This document shows positions 39,960-49,097 of a DNA stretch of 64,000 nucleotides, piece after piece. How positions within the stretch are numbered: the stretch's first letter is position 1; each line of letters begins with the position of its first letter. Origin of the DNA: Xanthobacter sp. NM-25 (GTDB lineage: Bacteria > Pseudomonadota > Alphaproteobacteria > Rhizobiales > Xanthobacteraceae); assembly GCF_022138605.1 (NCBI RefSeq), contig NZ_JACBFS010000002.1, positions 558,001-622,000 of the forward strand, given 5' to 3'. Made by a program: the position numbers and the translations under genes. The notes beneath the pieces were generated by a model. The model did no database searches and had not been told where the DNA came from. It saw only the letters and a list, made by a program, of their open reading frames with translations.

Positions 39960-40766
39960 ATGACCACGCCAACCGCCCTTCTGGAAACCCGCGACGGCGG
40001 CATCGTCACCCTGACGCTGAACCTGCCGGAGCTGCGCAACCCCATCTCCGACGCCGAGATCCTCGAGCCGATGCTGGCCACCCTGGCCCGGCTCGATGCG
40101 GACAATGAGACCCGCGCCATCATCCTCACCGGTGCCGGCTCGGCCTTCTCCTCCGGCGGCAATCTGAAAACCATGGGCGCCACCGGCGGCCTCAACGATG
40201 CGCTGCCGGCGCAGACCCGCCTCAACTACCGGCGCGGCATCCAGCGCCTGCCGCTGCTGATCGAGGCCATGGAAGTGCCGGTGATCGCCGCGGTGAACGG
40301 CCCGGCCATCGGCGCCGGCCTCGATCTGGCGCTCATGTGCGACCTGCGCATCGCCGCCGCCAGCGCGCGCTTCGCCGAGAGCTTCGTCAAGGTGGGCATC
40401 GTGCCCGGTGATGGCGGCGCCTGGTTCCTGCCGCGGGTGGTGGGCTTCTCCAAGGCCTGCGAAATGGCCCTCACCGGCGATGCCATCGACGCCGCCGAGG
40501 CGCTGGCCTGCGGCCTCGTCTCCAAGGTGGTGGACGATGCCACGCTGATGGACGAGGCCCGGGCGCTGGCCGCCCGCATCGCCGCCAACCCGCCCCATGT
40601 GGTGCGCATGACCCGCCGCCTGCTGCGCCAGGGTCGCGTCAGCGATCTGCCGGCGCTGCTGGAGGTCTCGGCCGCCATGCAGGCTCTCGCCCATGCCACC
40701 TCCGACCATGTGGAAGCCGTCTCTGCGCTGCTCGAGCGGCGCAAACCGGCCTTCACCGGTCGCTGA
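39960..40766 (+). CDS. Enoyl-CoA hydratase/isomerase family protein
   Basis: A 268-residue crotonase-fold protein. The oxyanion hole comes from GSAFSSGGNLKTM and NGPAIGAGLDLALMCDLRIAA. The two usual catalytic Glu positions are partly kept: FAESFVKVGIVPGDGGAWFLPRVVG has Asp (GDGG) where hydratases have the second Glu (P-E/D-x-G), so isomerase or hydratase activity are both possible. The length is normal. It lies 31 bp after the second dehydrogenase and probably adds water to the enoyl-CoA product. Confidence 0.88.
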   Translation: MTTPTALLETRDGGIVTLTLNLPELRNPISDAEILEPMLATLARLDADNETRAIILTGAGSAFSSGGNLKTMGATGGLNDALPAQTRLNYRRGIQRLPLLIEAMEVPVIAAVNGPAIGAGLDLALMCDLRIAAASARFAESFVKVGIVPGDGGAWFLPRVVGFSKACEMALTGDAIDAAEALACGLVSKVVDDATLMDEARALAARIAANPPHVVRMTRRLLRQGRVSDLPALLEVSAAMQALAHATSDHVEAVSALLERRKPAFTGR

Positions 40767-40786
40767 CCCTTCTGGAGGCCTCGCCC

Positions 40787-41734
40787 ATGCGCGCCTTTGT
40801 TGTCGATGCGGACGGGCGGCTCGCCCTCCAGGAGTGCCCGCCCCCCGTCCCGGCAGCCAGCGAAGCGCTGGTGCGGGTCGCCGCCGTCTCCCTCAATCGC
40901 GGCGAGGTCACCCGCGCCCAGGGCGCCAAGCCCGGCACCCGGCTGGGCTGGGACGTGGCGGGAGAGGTGGAAGTGGCCGCCGCCGACGGCTCCGGCCCGC
41001 CGGTGGGCACCCGCGTCGTCGGTCTGGTGGCGAGCCGTGGCTGGGCCGACCGGGTGGCGGTGCCCACCAGCCAGCTCGCCAAGGTGCCCGATGCCATCGC
41101 CCTCACCACCGCCGCCAGCCTGCCGGTCGCCGGCCTCACGGCCCTTTATGCGGTGCGCCGGGGCGAGGTGTTTCTCGGGTCCCTGCTGGGCCGGCGGGTG
41201 CTGGTCACCGGCACCACCGGCGGCGTCGGGCAGTTCGCCGCCCGCCTCGCCCGTCTCTCCGGCGCCCGCGTGACGGCGCTGGTGCGCTCCGCGGCCGACG
41301 CGCCGCTCGCCACCGCGGCGGGTGCCGACGCGGTGGCCATCACCGACGGGGACGCGGACGCTGCCCGCGCCCTCGGCCCCTATGATCTCATCATCGAGTC
41401 CGTGGGCGGCTCGTCGCTGGCGCGCAGCCTCGACATGCTGGCCCCGCGCGGCATCTGCGTGGTGTTCGGGGTCTCCGCCGACACCGAGGCACACATCGAC
41501 GCCCGCGCCTTCTACATGGCCGGCGCCAAGACCATCAGCGGTCTGGCGGTGTTCGAGGAGATCAAGACCGCGGAACCGGCCGGGCGCGCGCTCGCCCTGC
41601 TGCTGGCGCTCGTGGGCGCGGGGCGGCTCGAGCCGCCCCCGACCGAAACCCGCCCCTTCGCCCGTCTGCCCGAGGCCGCCCAAGACCTGTTGGCGCGCCG
41701 GGTCCGGGGCAAGCTCATCCTGACCCTCGAATAA
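40787..41734 (+). CDS. MDR-family (quinone oxidoreductase-like) NADPH oxidoreductase
   Basis: A 315-residue medium-chain reductase without the structural zinc loop. The catalytic domain runs EALVRVAAVSLNRGEVTRAQG. The Rossmann part has VLVTGTTGGVGQFAARLARLSGARVTALVRS. The C-terminus YDLIIESVGGSSLARSLDMLAPRGICVVFG is typical. No zinc ligands are visible at the usual Cys/His positions, so it is likely an enoyl or quinone reductase rather than an alcohol dehydrogenase. It is in the middle of the operon, 20 bp after the hydratase and 27 bp before the TRAP genes. Confidence 0.85.
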   Translation: MRAFVVDADGRLALQECPPPVPAASEALVRVAAVSLNRGEVTRAQGAKPGTRLGWDVAGEVEVAAADGSGPPVGTRVVGLVASRGWADRVAVPTSQLAKVPDAIALTTAASLPVAGLTALYAVRRGEVFLGSLLGRRVLVTGTTGGVGQFAARLARLSGARVTALVRSAADAPLATAAGADAVAITDGDADAARALGPYDLIIESVGGSSLARSLDMLAPRGICVVFGVSADTEAHIDARAFYMAGAKTISGLAVFEEIKTAEPAGRALALLLALVGAGRLEPPPTETRPFARLPEAAQDLLARRVRGKLILTLE

Positions 41735-41761
41735 GAACAAGAACACCACCGGGAGGCCCCC

Positions 41762-42313
41762 ATGGTTCATGACAAGGAACCGCGCAACATCCTCGATCGT
41801 ATCGATCGCGCGCTCGTGCTGTTTTCCGCGGCCTGCATGTTCATCATCATGCTGATCGTGATTGCGGACGTTCTTCTGCGCTACGCTCTCCACATGCCGC
41901 TGGCGTGGTCCTATGACGTGATCTCGCTTTATCTCATGGTCGGCATGTTCTTCTTTGCCATCTCCGACACCCTGCGGGTGGGGGGCCATGTGGGCATCGA
42001 TGTGTTCCAGCCCTATCTGCCCTCCACCGTGCGCCACGTGGGCGAGGCCATCGGCTATCTGGCCGCCGCCTTCCTCACCGGCATGATGGCCCAGCTGGCG
42101 TTCTTCCGCGGGCTCTCCGCGTGGCAGAACGAGGAGATGCTCTCCGGCGCCTATCTGTGGCCCACCTGGATCGCCCAGGTTCCGGTGGTGGTGGGCACCG
42201 CCATGATCGCCCTGCGCTGCCTGCTGCTGGCCGCCACCCACGTGCGCGACATCTTCGACAAGAGCCGCGCCGATGCCGACATGACCACCCCCAGCCTCGA
42301 GGAGCCCATCTGA
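41762..42313 (+). CDS. dctQ: TRAP transporter small permease (DctQ type)
   Basis: A 183-residue membrane protein with four helices near residues 17-40 (FSAACMFIIMLIVIADVLLRY), 48-72, 90-115 and 130-155. The DctQ signature appears as DVLLRYALHMPLAWSYDVISLYLMVGMFFFAISDTLRVGGHVGIDVF. It pairs with DctM in the inner membrane. GGAGG lies upstream at about 41752. It shares one base with dctM (TGATG). Confidence 0.92.
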   Translation: MVHDKEPRNILDRIDRALVLFSAACMFIIMLIVIADVLLRYALHMPLAWSYDVISLYLMVGMFFFAISDTLRVGGHVGIDVFQPYLPSTVRHVGEAIGYLAAAFLTGMMAQLAFFRGLSAWQNEEMLSGAYLWPTWIAQVPVVVGTAMIALRCLLLAATHVRDIFDKSRADADMTTPSLEEPI

Positions 42314-43602
42314 TGGTCGCCATCACCGGACTGTCCGCGCTCTTCATCCTGCTGGTGCTGGGGCTGCCGGTCGCCTTCGCCATGGCGATCTCCGGCTCCA
42401 TCGGCCTTCTCATGGTGGGCGGCATGCCCATGCTGTCGGGCATCCTGGAAACGGTGCCCTTCTCCACCGCCAATTCCTACGAGATGATCACCATTCCCAT
42501 GTTCCTGCTGATGGCGGAACTGGTGATCGTCTCCGGCGTGGCGGACGATCTGTTCACCGCCGCCTCCAAATGGGTGGGGCGGGTGCCGGGCGGCCTCGCC
42601 ATGGCCACCGCGGTGGCCGGCGCCGGCTTCGGCGCCATCTCCGGCTCCAGCACGGCGGCGGCGGCCACCCTCTCCTCCACCTCCATCCCGGCGATGCTGC
42701 GCCAGGGGTATGATCCCAAGCTCGCTGGCGGCGTGGTGGCCATCTCCGGCACCCTCGCCATGATGATCCCGCCCTCCATCGCCCTGGTGGTGTTCGGCAT
42801 CATCGGCGACGTGTCCATCGGTGCCCTGCTCATCGGCGGCATCATCCCCGGCCTCCTGGTCACCCTCACCATCATCCTCACGGTGCTGGCGCTGGTGACC
42901 CTGGATCCCTCCAGCGCCCCCGCCGGCCGCGCCTATTCCATGCGCGAGAAGCTGGCGTCGCTGAAGGTGTCCGGCCCCATGATCGTGCTGTTCGCGGCGG
43001 TCACCGGCACCATCTATCTCGGCATCGCCACCCCCACCGAGGCGGCGGCCATCGGTGCCTTCGGCGCCCTGGTGCTGGCGTTCTTCTCCGGCAAGCTCAC
43101 CTTGAAGGCGCTCACGCGCTCGCTGGTGCGCGCCGGCCACGCCACCGCGATGATCCTCATGATCATCCTGTGCGCGCACATCTTCGGCACCTTCTTCACC
43201 CTCACCCAGATCACCCAGGACCTGGTGCATTGGGTGGGCGAGCTGCAGGTGTCGCGCTGGGTCATCATCGCCCTGATCCTGTTCGGCTACATCATCCTCG
43301 GCTGCTTCATGGATCAGTTCGCCATCCTGATCCTCACGGTTCCGGTGGTGCTCCCGGTGGTGGTCTCCCTGGGTTTCGATCCCATCTGGTTCGGCATCCT
43401 CGCGGTGGTCACCGCCGAGGTGGGCATGGTGACGCCGCCCATGGGCCTCAACGTGTTCGTGGTCTCCCGCTACACCGGCCGGCCGCTGGGCGAGGTGTTC
43501 GCCGGGGTCATGCCCCACGTGGTGTCCCACCTCATCCTCATCGCCATCCTCACCGCCTTCCCGTCCATCATCCTGTGGCTGCCCTCCCACATGAACTACT
43601 GA
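42313..43602 (+). CDS. dctM: TRAP transporter large permease (DctM type)
   Basis: A 429-residue protein with about 12 membrane segments, the Na+-coupled translocation subunit. Features include the opening LFILLVLGLPVAFAMAISGSIGLL, the GSSTAAAATLSSTSIPAML motif of the first helical hairpin, and GCFMDQFAILILTVPVVLPVV and EVGMVTPPMGLNVFVVS in the second half. The start is fixed by the one-base overlap with the dctQ stop. Confidence 0.94.
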   Translation: MVAITGLSALFILLVLGLPVAFAMAISGSIGLLMVGGMPMLSGILETVPFSTANSYEMITIPMFLLMAELVIVSGVADDLFTAASKWVGRVPGGLAMATAVAGAGFGAISGSSTAAAATLSSTSIPAMLRQGYDPKLAGGVVAISGTLAMMIPPSIALVVFGIIGDVSIGALLIGGIIPGLLVTLTIILTVLALVTLDPSSAPAGRAYSMREKLASLKVSGPMIVLFAAVTGTIYLGIATPTEAAAIGAFGALVLAFFSGKLTLKALTRSLVRAGHATAMILMIILCAHIFGTFFTLTQITQDLVHWVGELQVSRWVIIALILFGYIILGCFMDQFAILILTVPVVLPVVVSLGFDPIWFGILAVVTAEVGMVTPPMGLNVFVVSRYTGRPLGEVFAGVMPHVVSHLILIAILTAFPSIILWLPSHMNY

Positions 43603-43654
43603 CGGGCGCACCGGCCCTCACCCCCATAAACAACGGAAAAACACGGAGGAAATC

Positions 43655-44695
43655 ATGTCGTTCAACGTTGCCAGACCACTGACCCTGCTGTCGCTGGCCG
43701 CCGGCTGCCTGGCGGCCGCCGGCGCCGCGCGGGCCGAGGAGATCACCCTCCGGGTGGCGGACTCCTTCCCCGCCGGCCACTATGTGGTGGAGCACGGCAC
43801 CAAGCCGTGGATGGAGGAAATCACCCGCGCCACCAACGGCAAGGTGCAGTTCAAATATTACCCGGCCGAGCAGCTCGGCAAATCCAAGGACATGCTCAAG
43901 CTCACCCAGAGCGGCGTGACCGACATCGGCTATGTGGCGCCGGCCTTCGTGACCGACAAGCTGCCGCTCTCCACCGTCGCCGAGCTGCCGGAATCCTTCT
44001 CCACCAGCTGCGAGGGCACGCTGGCCTATTGGCAGCTGGTGAAGCCCGGCGGCTTCCTCGACCAGAAGGAGATCAGCCCCGCCGGCATGCGGGCGCTGTG
44101 GACCCTGGTGCTGCCGCCCTACCAGCTCTATATGGCGCGCGAGCCCATCACCTCCATTAACGTCACCCAGGGCAAGAAGCTGCGCACCACCGGCGCCGCC
44201 AAGGAACTCACCGTGCGCAAGCTCGGCGCCGTGCCGGTGCAGATTCCCACCCCGGACGTGATGGAGGCGCTTTCCCGCGGCACCGTGGACGGCATGCTCT
44301 TCCCCCATTCCAGCATCACCTCCTACGACCTCACCCGCTATGTGAAGTCGGCCACCGTGGGGGAGAACCTCGGCAGCTTCGTCATCACCTACATGATCTC
44401 GAAGCGCAAATGGGATGCGCTGCCGGATGATGTGAAGGCCGCCATCGACCAGGCCGCCGACAAGATCAACCGCAACGCCTGCTCCAAGACCGACCAGGAC
44501 GACAGCCGCGACATGGAGCGCATCAAGGCCACCGGCGTGGAGTTCGTCACCCTCTCGGCCGCCGACAAGGCCAAGCTGCGCGAGGACGTGGCCGGGGTGA
44601 GCACCGAATGGGCGGCCAATCTGGACAAGCGCCGCCTGCCCGGCACCCAGACCCTCGAGGCCTTCCGCAAGGCCCTCGAGCAGAAGCCCCAGTGA
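43655..44695 (+). CDS. dctP: TRAP transporter solute-binding protein (DctP type)
   Basis: A 346-residue periplasmic protein with a signal peptide cleaved near AARA (1-27). TLRVADSFPAGHYVVEHGTKPWMEEI begins the mature fold. VTQGKKLRTTGAAKELTVRKLGAVPVQIP carries the conserved Arg that binds the substrate carboxylate, and GTVDGMLFPHSSI follows. ACGGAGG precedes ATG 43655. An organic acid is the likely ligand; its identity is unknown. The enzymes around it suggest the acid is taken on to CoA esters. Confidence 0.93.
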   Translation: MSFNVARPLTLLSLAAGCLAAAGAARAEEITLRVADSFPAGHYVVEHGTKPWMEEITRATNGKVQFKYYPAEQLGKSKDMLKLTQSGVTDIGYVAPAFVTDKLPLSTVAELPESFSTSCEGTLAYWQLVKPGGFLDQKEISPAGMRALWTLVLPPYQLYMAREPITSINVTQGKKLRTTGAAKELTVRKLGAVPVQIPTPDVMEALSRGTVDGMLFPHSSITSYDLTRYVKSATVGENLGSFVITYMISKRKWDALPDDVKAAIDQAADKINRNACSKTDQDDSRDMERIKATGVEFVTLSAADKAKLREDVAGVSTEWAANLDKRRLPGTQTLEAFRKALEQKPQ

Positions 44696-45100
44696 TCCGA
44701 GCGGCCACCGCCTGACCGGCCGCCGGGCCGGGGGCGCGCGCCCGCCGTGGCGCCGCCCCCGGATCTAGCCGGGCTGCAGCGCACCCACAGGGACAAGGGG
44801 GCGGCCGTCCGCCCCTCGCGCCACGGCGCGTCGCCCGGCGCATCGATCGGGCCGGCCTCATGTCTTCTGCACGTTTTGTGCGTGTCAGTGGGAGAAGACG
44901 GTGACCGCCCCAATTGAGAGCGGGCGGCAGCAGTCAAACGCCGCATGTGGCATGTTTTTCCACTGTCGTTTGCCAGCTCGTCGCCCACTTCAGCTTGCCG
45001 CTCCGGGTTCCGCCCGGAGCCGAAACACCATTCCCCTGGCCGCCGGCGCGGCGCGCCTCCTGCGCCGGCCGGGCTGCCACGTCTCCCATGGAGGGCCGCG
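44696..45100. other. 405-bp gap inside the catabolic cluster
   Basis: Follows dctP and precedes the first CoA-transferase gene. It contains GTCTTCT (44862-44868) opposed by AGAAGAC about 24 bases later and a small GCAC-GTTTT-GTGC hairpin between them. No operator of the IclR type and no terminator with a T-run were seen. The following gene may be read through or have its own promoter. Confidence 0.5.
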
Positions 45101-46342
45101 ATGGGCGGACCGCTCGACGGCATACGCATCCTCGATCTCACCTCGGTGCTGGTGGGGCCTTACGCCACCCAGATCCTCGGCGACCTCGGCGCCGACGTGA
45201 TCAAGGTGGAGCCGCCCGCCGGCGACAATGTGCGGGGCATCGGCCCCATGCGCCATCCCGGCATGGGCGCCATCTTCCTGCATGCCAACCGCTCCAAGCG
45301 CTCGCTGGTGCTGGATCTGAAGCAGCCGGCGGCGCGCCAGGCGCTGCTCGACCTCGTCCCCACCGCCGACGTCTTCATCCACAACATGCGCCCGCGCGCC
45401 ATGGCGCGGCTGGGGCTGGCGCCAGAGGACGTCACCGCCCTCAATCCGAAGCTCGTCTATGCCGCCATCACCGGCTTCGGCCAGGATGGTCCCTATGCGG
45501 ACAAGCCGGCCTATGACGACCTGATCCAGGGCGCGGTGGCGCTGCCTTCCCTGATTGCGGAGGCCACCGGCAGCGACCCGCGCTACGTGCCCGCCACCCT
45601 GGCCGACCGCACCGCCGGCCTGCACGCGGTCTATGCGGTCACCGCCGCCTTGCTCCAGCGGGCCCGCACCGGGCGTGGGGAGGTGGTGGAGATCCCCATG
45701 TTCGAGGCGCTGACCGAGTTCGTCCTGGGCGATCACATGGGCGGAGAGACCTTCGTCCCGCCCCTGGGGCCCACCGGCTATCCGCGCCTTCTGGCGGCCC
45801 ATCGCCGCCCCTACCGGACCCTCGACGGCTACATCTGCACGGTCATCTACAACGACAAGCAATGGCGCCACTTCCTGGGCCTCATCGGCCGCGCCGAGCT
45901 GCTCACCTGCGATCCCCGCTTCGCCGACATCGGCGCCCGCACCCGGCACATCAACGAGCTCTACGGCATGGTGGCCGATGCCATGGCCACCCGCACCACC
46001 GCCGACTGGCTGGCGGCCCTGGCAGCGGCGGAGATCCCGGCCATGCCGCTCCATACCCCCGGCAGCCTGATTGAGGATCCCCACCACGCCGCCACCGGCT
46101 TCCTGCCGCTCACCGAGCATCCGAGCGAGGGGACCATGCGCGCCATCGGCATCGCCACCCGCTGGGCCGGAGCCCGGCCGAAGGTGCGCCGACACGCGCC
46201 GCGGCTCGGCGAGCACAGTGCCGAGGTGCTGGCCGAGGTCGGGTACGACGACGCCCGCCTCGCCGCCCTGTGCGCCTGCGGAGCCGTGGTGGTCGCCGCC
46301 GATACCCCCACCGACATCACCGAACCCATGGAGTCCGCATGA
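45101..46342 (+). CDS. CaiB/BaiF family CoA-transferase
   Basis: A 413-residue family III CoA-transferase. Signature stretches are GPLDGIRILDLTSVLVGPYATQILGDLGADVIKVEPPAGD, ANRSKRSLVLDLK, AAITGFGQDGPY and TLADRTAGLHAVYAVTAAL; the Asp of LADRTAG is the likely catalytic residue that forms the mixed anhydride. These enzymes charge a carboxylic acid with CoA taken from another thioester. GGAGG is correctly spaced before ATG 45101. Its end overlaps the MaoC gene by 4 bases (ATGA). Confidence 0.92.
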   Translation: MGGPLDGIRILDLTSVLVGPYATQILGDLGADVIKVEPPAGDNVRGIGPMRHPGMGAIFLHANRSKRSLVLDLKQPAARQALLDLVPTADVFIHNMRPRAMARLGLAPEDVTALNPKLVYAAITGFGQDGPYADKPAYDDLIQGAVALPSLIAEATGSDPRYVPATLADRTAGLHAVYAVTAALLQRARTGRGEVVEIPMFEALTEFVLGDHMGGETFVPPLGPTGYPRLLAAHRRPYRTLDGYICTVIYNDKQWRHFLGLIGRAELLTCDPRFADIGARTRHINELYGMVADAMATRTTADWLAALAAAEIPAMPLHTPGSLIEDPHHAATGFLPLTEHPSEGTMRAIGIATRWAGARPKVRRHAPRLGEHSAEVLAEVGYDDARLAALCACGAVVVAADTPTDITEPMESA

Positions 46343-46854
46343 GCGACGCCGCTTCCCCCTCTTCGCCCGCCCTCGGGGACGAGGGCCCCACCCTCGGCCT
46401 CGGTTTCCATTTCGAGGACCTGCCCCTCGGCACCCGCTTCCGCACCACCGGGCGCACCATCACCGAAACCGACCTGGTCGCCTTCGTGAACCTCTCCTGG
46501 TTCACCGAGGAGCTGTTCACCAACACCGCCGACCGGGCGCACATGGCGATCCAGGGCCGGGTGGTGCCGGGGGCGCTGGTCTATGCCTGCGCCGAGGGGC
46601 TGCTCACCACCTCCATGCAGCGCACCGGCCTCGCCTTCCTCAATGCCGAGGTGGACATGAAGGGACCAACCTTCGTCGGCGACACAATCCACGTCGCCTG
46701 CGAGGTGATCGAGGCGCGTCTGACCTCCCGCCCCGACCGCGGCCTGGTGCGCACCCGCAATCGGGTGGTGAAGCAGGACGGCACCGTCACCCTGGTCTAC
46801 ACCCCGCTGCGGATGGTGCGGGTGCGCGCGCCGGCGGCTCAAGCGGCGGAATAG
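46339..46854 (+). CDS. MaoC-like (R)-specific enoyl-CoA hydratase
   Basis: A 171-residue hot-dog-fold protein. GTRFRTTGRTITETDLVAFVNLSWFTEELFTN covers the start of the domain, and VVPGALVYACAEGLL is the buried helix. The usual Asp and His of the hydratase motif are not clearly present in the GRTITETDLVAF segment, where Asp is followed by LVAF, so activity is likely but not certain. Translation is coupled to the CoA-transferase gene. Its 3' end overlaps the convergent IclR gene by 16 bases. Confidence 0.82.
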   Translation: MSDAASPSSPALGDEGPTLGLGFHFEDLPLGTRFRTTGRTITETDLVAFVNLSWFTEELFTNTADRAHMAIQGRVVPGALVYACAEGLLTTSMQRTGLAFLNAEVDMKGPTFVGDTIHVACEVIEARLTSRPDRGLVRTRNRVVKQDGTVTLVYTPLRMVRVRAPAAQAAE

Positions 46855-47639
46855 ATCTCCGGAACCCCACCCTGGGCGCGGATCGCCTCCGCCAGCTGCC
46901 CCGCCGTCTCCCGCAGCGGTTCGAGCAGCTGGCTGACGGCGGTCTCCGGCGAGACCGCGGAGCGCAGCATCATGATGTTGATGGAGGCACAGGCATGGTC
47001 GCCATCTATGACCGGCACCGCCATGGCCCATACCAGGCTCTCATATTCGCGGCTGGAATAGATGTCGTCCATCACCGCAAAGCCTTGCCGGCGCACGGTT
47101 TCGAGCATGGCTTCGGCGGCCGGGCGGTCAAGGGGCGCCACGTCCGGGCGCTGGGCCAGCCGGTCGAGAATGGCGGCCTGGCGCGCGGGGGTGCAGAAGG
47201 CGAGATAGGCCCGGCCCACCGAGGTGATGAGCACCGGTGCGCGATAGCCGGGGCGACGGTTGAGATGGAGCGGGCCCTGCTCGCGGCTGGTCTGCACCAC
47301 GATCATCTCGTCGCGGTCGCACACGGCCAGATCCGACGGCCAGCCCACCCGCCGGCGGAATGCCGCCATGATGGGCTCGGCCGCCGCCTGCAGGCGCTCA
47401 TGGAAATTGTATCCGGAGCTCAATTGCAGGGTGCGGCCGGCAGCGGCGTAGGTGCCGCGCTTGCCGGTGCGCACCACATAGCCGCCGTGCTCCAGCGTCT
47501 CCAGCATGCGCACGATGGTGGCCTTGTCGAGCCCGGTGGCCGCGTGCACAGAGCCCACGGTGGACTCCGAACTCTCGTTCACCGCCCGCAACACGTCGAG
47601 ACCGCGCAGGACCGCGACCACGGGCTTGAATGACGGCAT
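46839..47639 (-). CDS. IclR-family transcriptional regulator
   Basis: A 266-residue regulator. The N-terminal winged helix (about 8-70) has GLDVLRAVNESSESTVGSVHAATGLDKATIVRMLETLEHGGYVVRTG. The effector domain (about 85-255) includes HLNRRPGYRAPVLITSVGRAYLAF and GFAVMDDIYSSREYESLVWAMAVPVIDG. It lies between the long operon and the divergent CoA-transferase gene. Both of those have the same TGAAA-N5-TTTCA-N5-TGAAA operator, close in style to known IclR-family sites such as KdgR. It is the obvious candidate to control both, probably in response to a pathway acid or CoA ester. Confidence 0.9.
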   Translation of the reverse strand: MPSFKPVVAVLRGLDVLRAVNESSESTVGSVHAATGLDKATIVRMLETLEHGGYVVRTGKRGTYAAAGRTLQLSSGYNFHERLQAAAEPIMAAFRRRVGWPSDLAVCDRDEMIVVQTSREQGPLHLNRRPGYRAPVLITSVGRAYLAFCTPARQAAILDRLAQRPDVAPLDRPAAEAMLETVRRQGFAVMDDIYSSREYESLVWAMAVPVIDGDHACASINIMMLRSAVSPETAVSQLLEPLRETAGQLAEAIRAQGGVPEIYSAA

Positions 47640-47764
47640 CGACGCTCCCCCTCGCGGCCGGTGGATCCGGCAACCTGCGCCGACGGGCGGTCACACACCG
47701 CCGGCGCCTGTGACTTCTAGGCACGCGGATCGACGCCCGCAACCACACCGAGTCATCGGCGCCC

Positions 47765-47821
47765 TTGTGGGGTGGATGACCCTGCGCTAGATTATATGAA
47801 ATAATATTTCACAGAATGAAA
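47765..47821 (+). promoter_or_regulatory. Promoter and IclR-type operator of the second CoA-transferase gene
   Basis: TTGTGG (47765-47770) and TAGATT (47788-47793), spacer 17. Then TGAAA (47797-47801), 5 bases, TTTCA (47807-47811), 5 bases, TGAAA (47817-47821), ending 4 bases before the start codon. The element order, spacing and GCTAG-containing -10 region parallel the promoter at 37618. Confidence 0.75.
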
Positions 47822-47825
47822 TTCC

Positions 47826-49085
47826 ATGCAAGAACGTGATTCGGAAACGCTCCTTCGCTCCGCCCCCTATGCCCTCGCCGGCCTGCGGGTGCTGGATCTC
47901 AGCCGCGTCCTGGCCGGCCCCTGGGCCTCCCAGATCCTCGGCGATCTCGGCGCCGACGTCATCAAGGTGGAGCAGCCGGGGGCTGGCGACGACACCCGCT
48001 CCTGGGGCCCACCGTTCGTGGAGGATGGCGCCGAGGGCGCCCGCTTCAGCGCCTATTTCCTCGGCTGCAATCGCAACAAGCGCTCCATCACCGTGGACAT
48101 GGCCCAGCCCACCGGGGCCGATCTCATCCGCGCCCTGGCCCGCGACAGCGACGTGGTGCTGGAGAATTTCAAGGTGGGCGCCCTTGCCCGCTATGGGCTC
48201 GATTATGAGAGCCTGCGCGCCATCAACCCCCGGCTGGTCTATTGCTCCATCACCGGCTTCGGCCAGGATGGCCCGCTGGCGAAGCGGCCGGGCTATGATT
48301 TCGTGGTGCAGGGCATGAGCGGCCTCATGAGCATCACCGGCCAGCCGGAGGGCACGCCCGGGGCCGAACCCATGAAGGTCGGCGTCGCCGTTTCCGATGT
48401 TTTCACTGGGCTTTACGCCACCATCTCCATTCTCGCGGCGCTGCGCCATCGCGATGCCACCGGCACCGGCCAGCATCTCGACTGCGCGCTGCTCGACACC
48501 CAGGTGGCGGTGCTCGCCAACCAGGCCATGAACTGGCTGGTGGGCGGCATGATCCCCAGACCCATGGGCAATCTGCACCCCAATGTGGTGCCCTACCGCA
48601 CCTTCCCCACCCGCGACGGCCATGCCATCATCGCCACCGGCAACGACCGCCAGTTCCGCGCCCTGTGCCGGCTTTTGAAGCTCGATGCCATGGCCGAGGA
48701 TCCGCGCTATGGCGACAATGCCGCGCGCGTCGCCCGGCGCGACGAGGTGGAAGCGGCCCTGGGCGCGGCCATCGCCCAATGGTCCACCGCCGACCTCATC
48801 CCCGCCATGGCGGAGGCCGGGGTGCCGGGCGGGCCCATCAACCGCATCGACCAGGTGTTCGCCGAGCCGCAGATCGCCGCCCGCGGCCTGGTGCAGCACA
48901 TGACGCTGGAGGGCGGCACCACGGTTCCAGTGGTGGGCTTCCCGGTGAAGCTCTCCGCCACCCCCGCCCGCTATGACAGCGCGCCGCCGCAGCTGGGCGC
49001 GCAGACCGACGCGGTGCTGCACGAGCGGCTCGCCCTCGCGCCGGAGACCCTCGCCGATCTGCGCCGCGCCGGCGTCATCGGCTGA
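47826..49085 (+). CDS. CaiB/BaiF family CoA-transferase (second copy)
   Basis: A 419-residue family III CoA-transferase: LAGLRVLDLSRVLAGPWASQILGDLGADVIKVEQPGAGDDTRSWGPPF, GCNRNKRSITVDM, SITGFGQDGPLAKRPGYDFVVQGMSGLMSITG and PMKVGVAVSDVFTGLYATISIL, with the Asp of SDVFTG as the likely nucleophile. It is clearly distinct from the enzyme at 45101. The leader is filled by the operator, and no good ribosome site precedes ATG 47826, so expression may depend strongly on the regulator. Two transferases could serve two acids, or donor and acceptor steps. Confidence 0.92.
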   Translation: MQERDSETLLRSAPYALAGLRVLDLSRVLAGPWASQILGDLGADVIKVEQPGAGDDTRSWGPPFVEDGAEGARFSAYFLGCNRNKRSITVDMAQPTGADLIRALARDSDVVLENFKVGALARYGLDYESLRAINPRLVYCSITGFGQDGPLAKRPGYDFVVQGMSGLMSITGQPEGTPGAEPMKVGVAVSDVFTGLYATISILAALRHRDATGTGQHLDCALLDTQVAVLANQAMNWLVGGMIPRPMGNLHPNVVPYRTFPTRDGHAIIATGNDRQFRALCRLLKLDAMAEDPRYGDNAARVARRDEVEAALGAAIAQWSTADLIPAMAEAGVPGGPINRIDQVFAEPQIAARGLVQHMTLEGGTTVPVVGFPVKLSATPARYDSAPPQLGAQTDAVLHERLALAPETLADLRRAGVIG

Positions 49086-49097
49086 GGGCGGCCGGCA

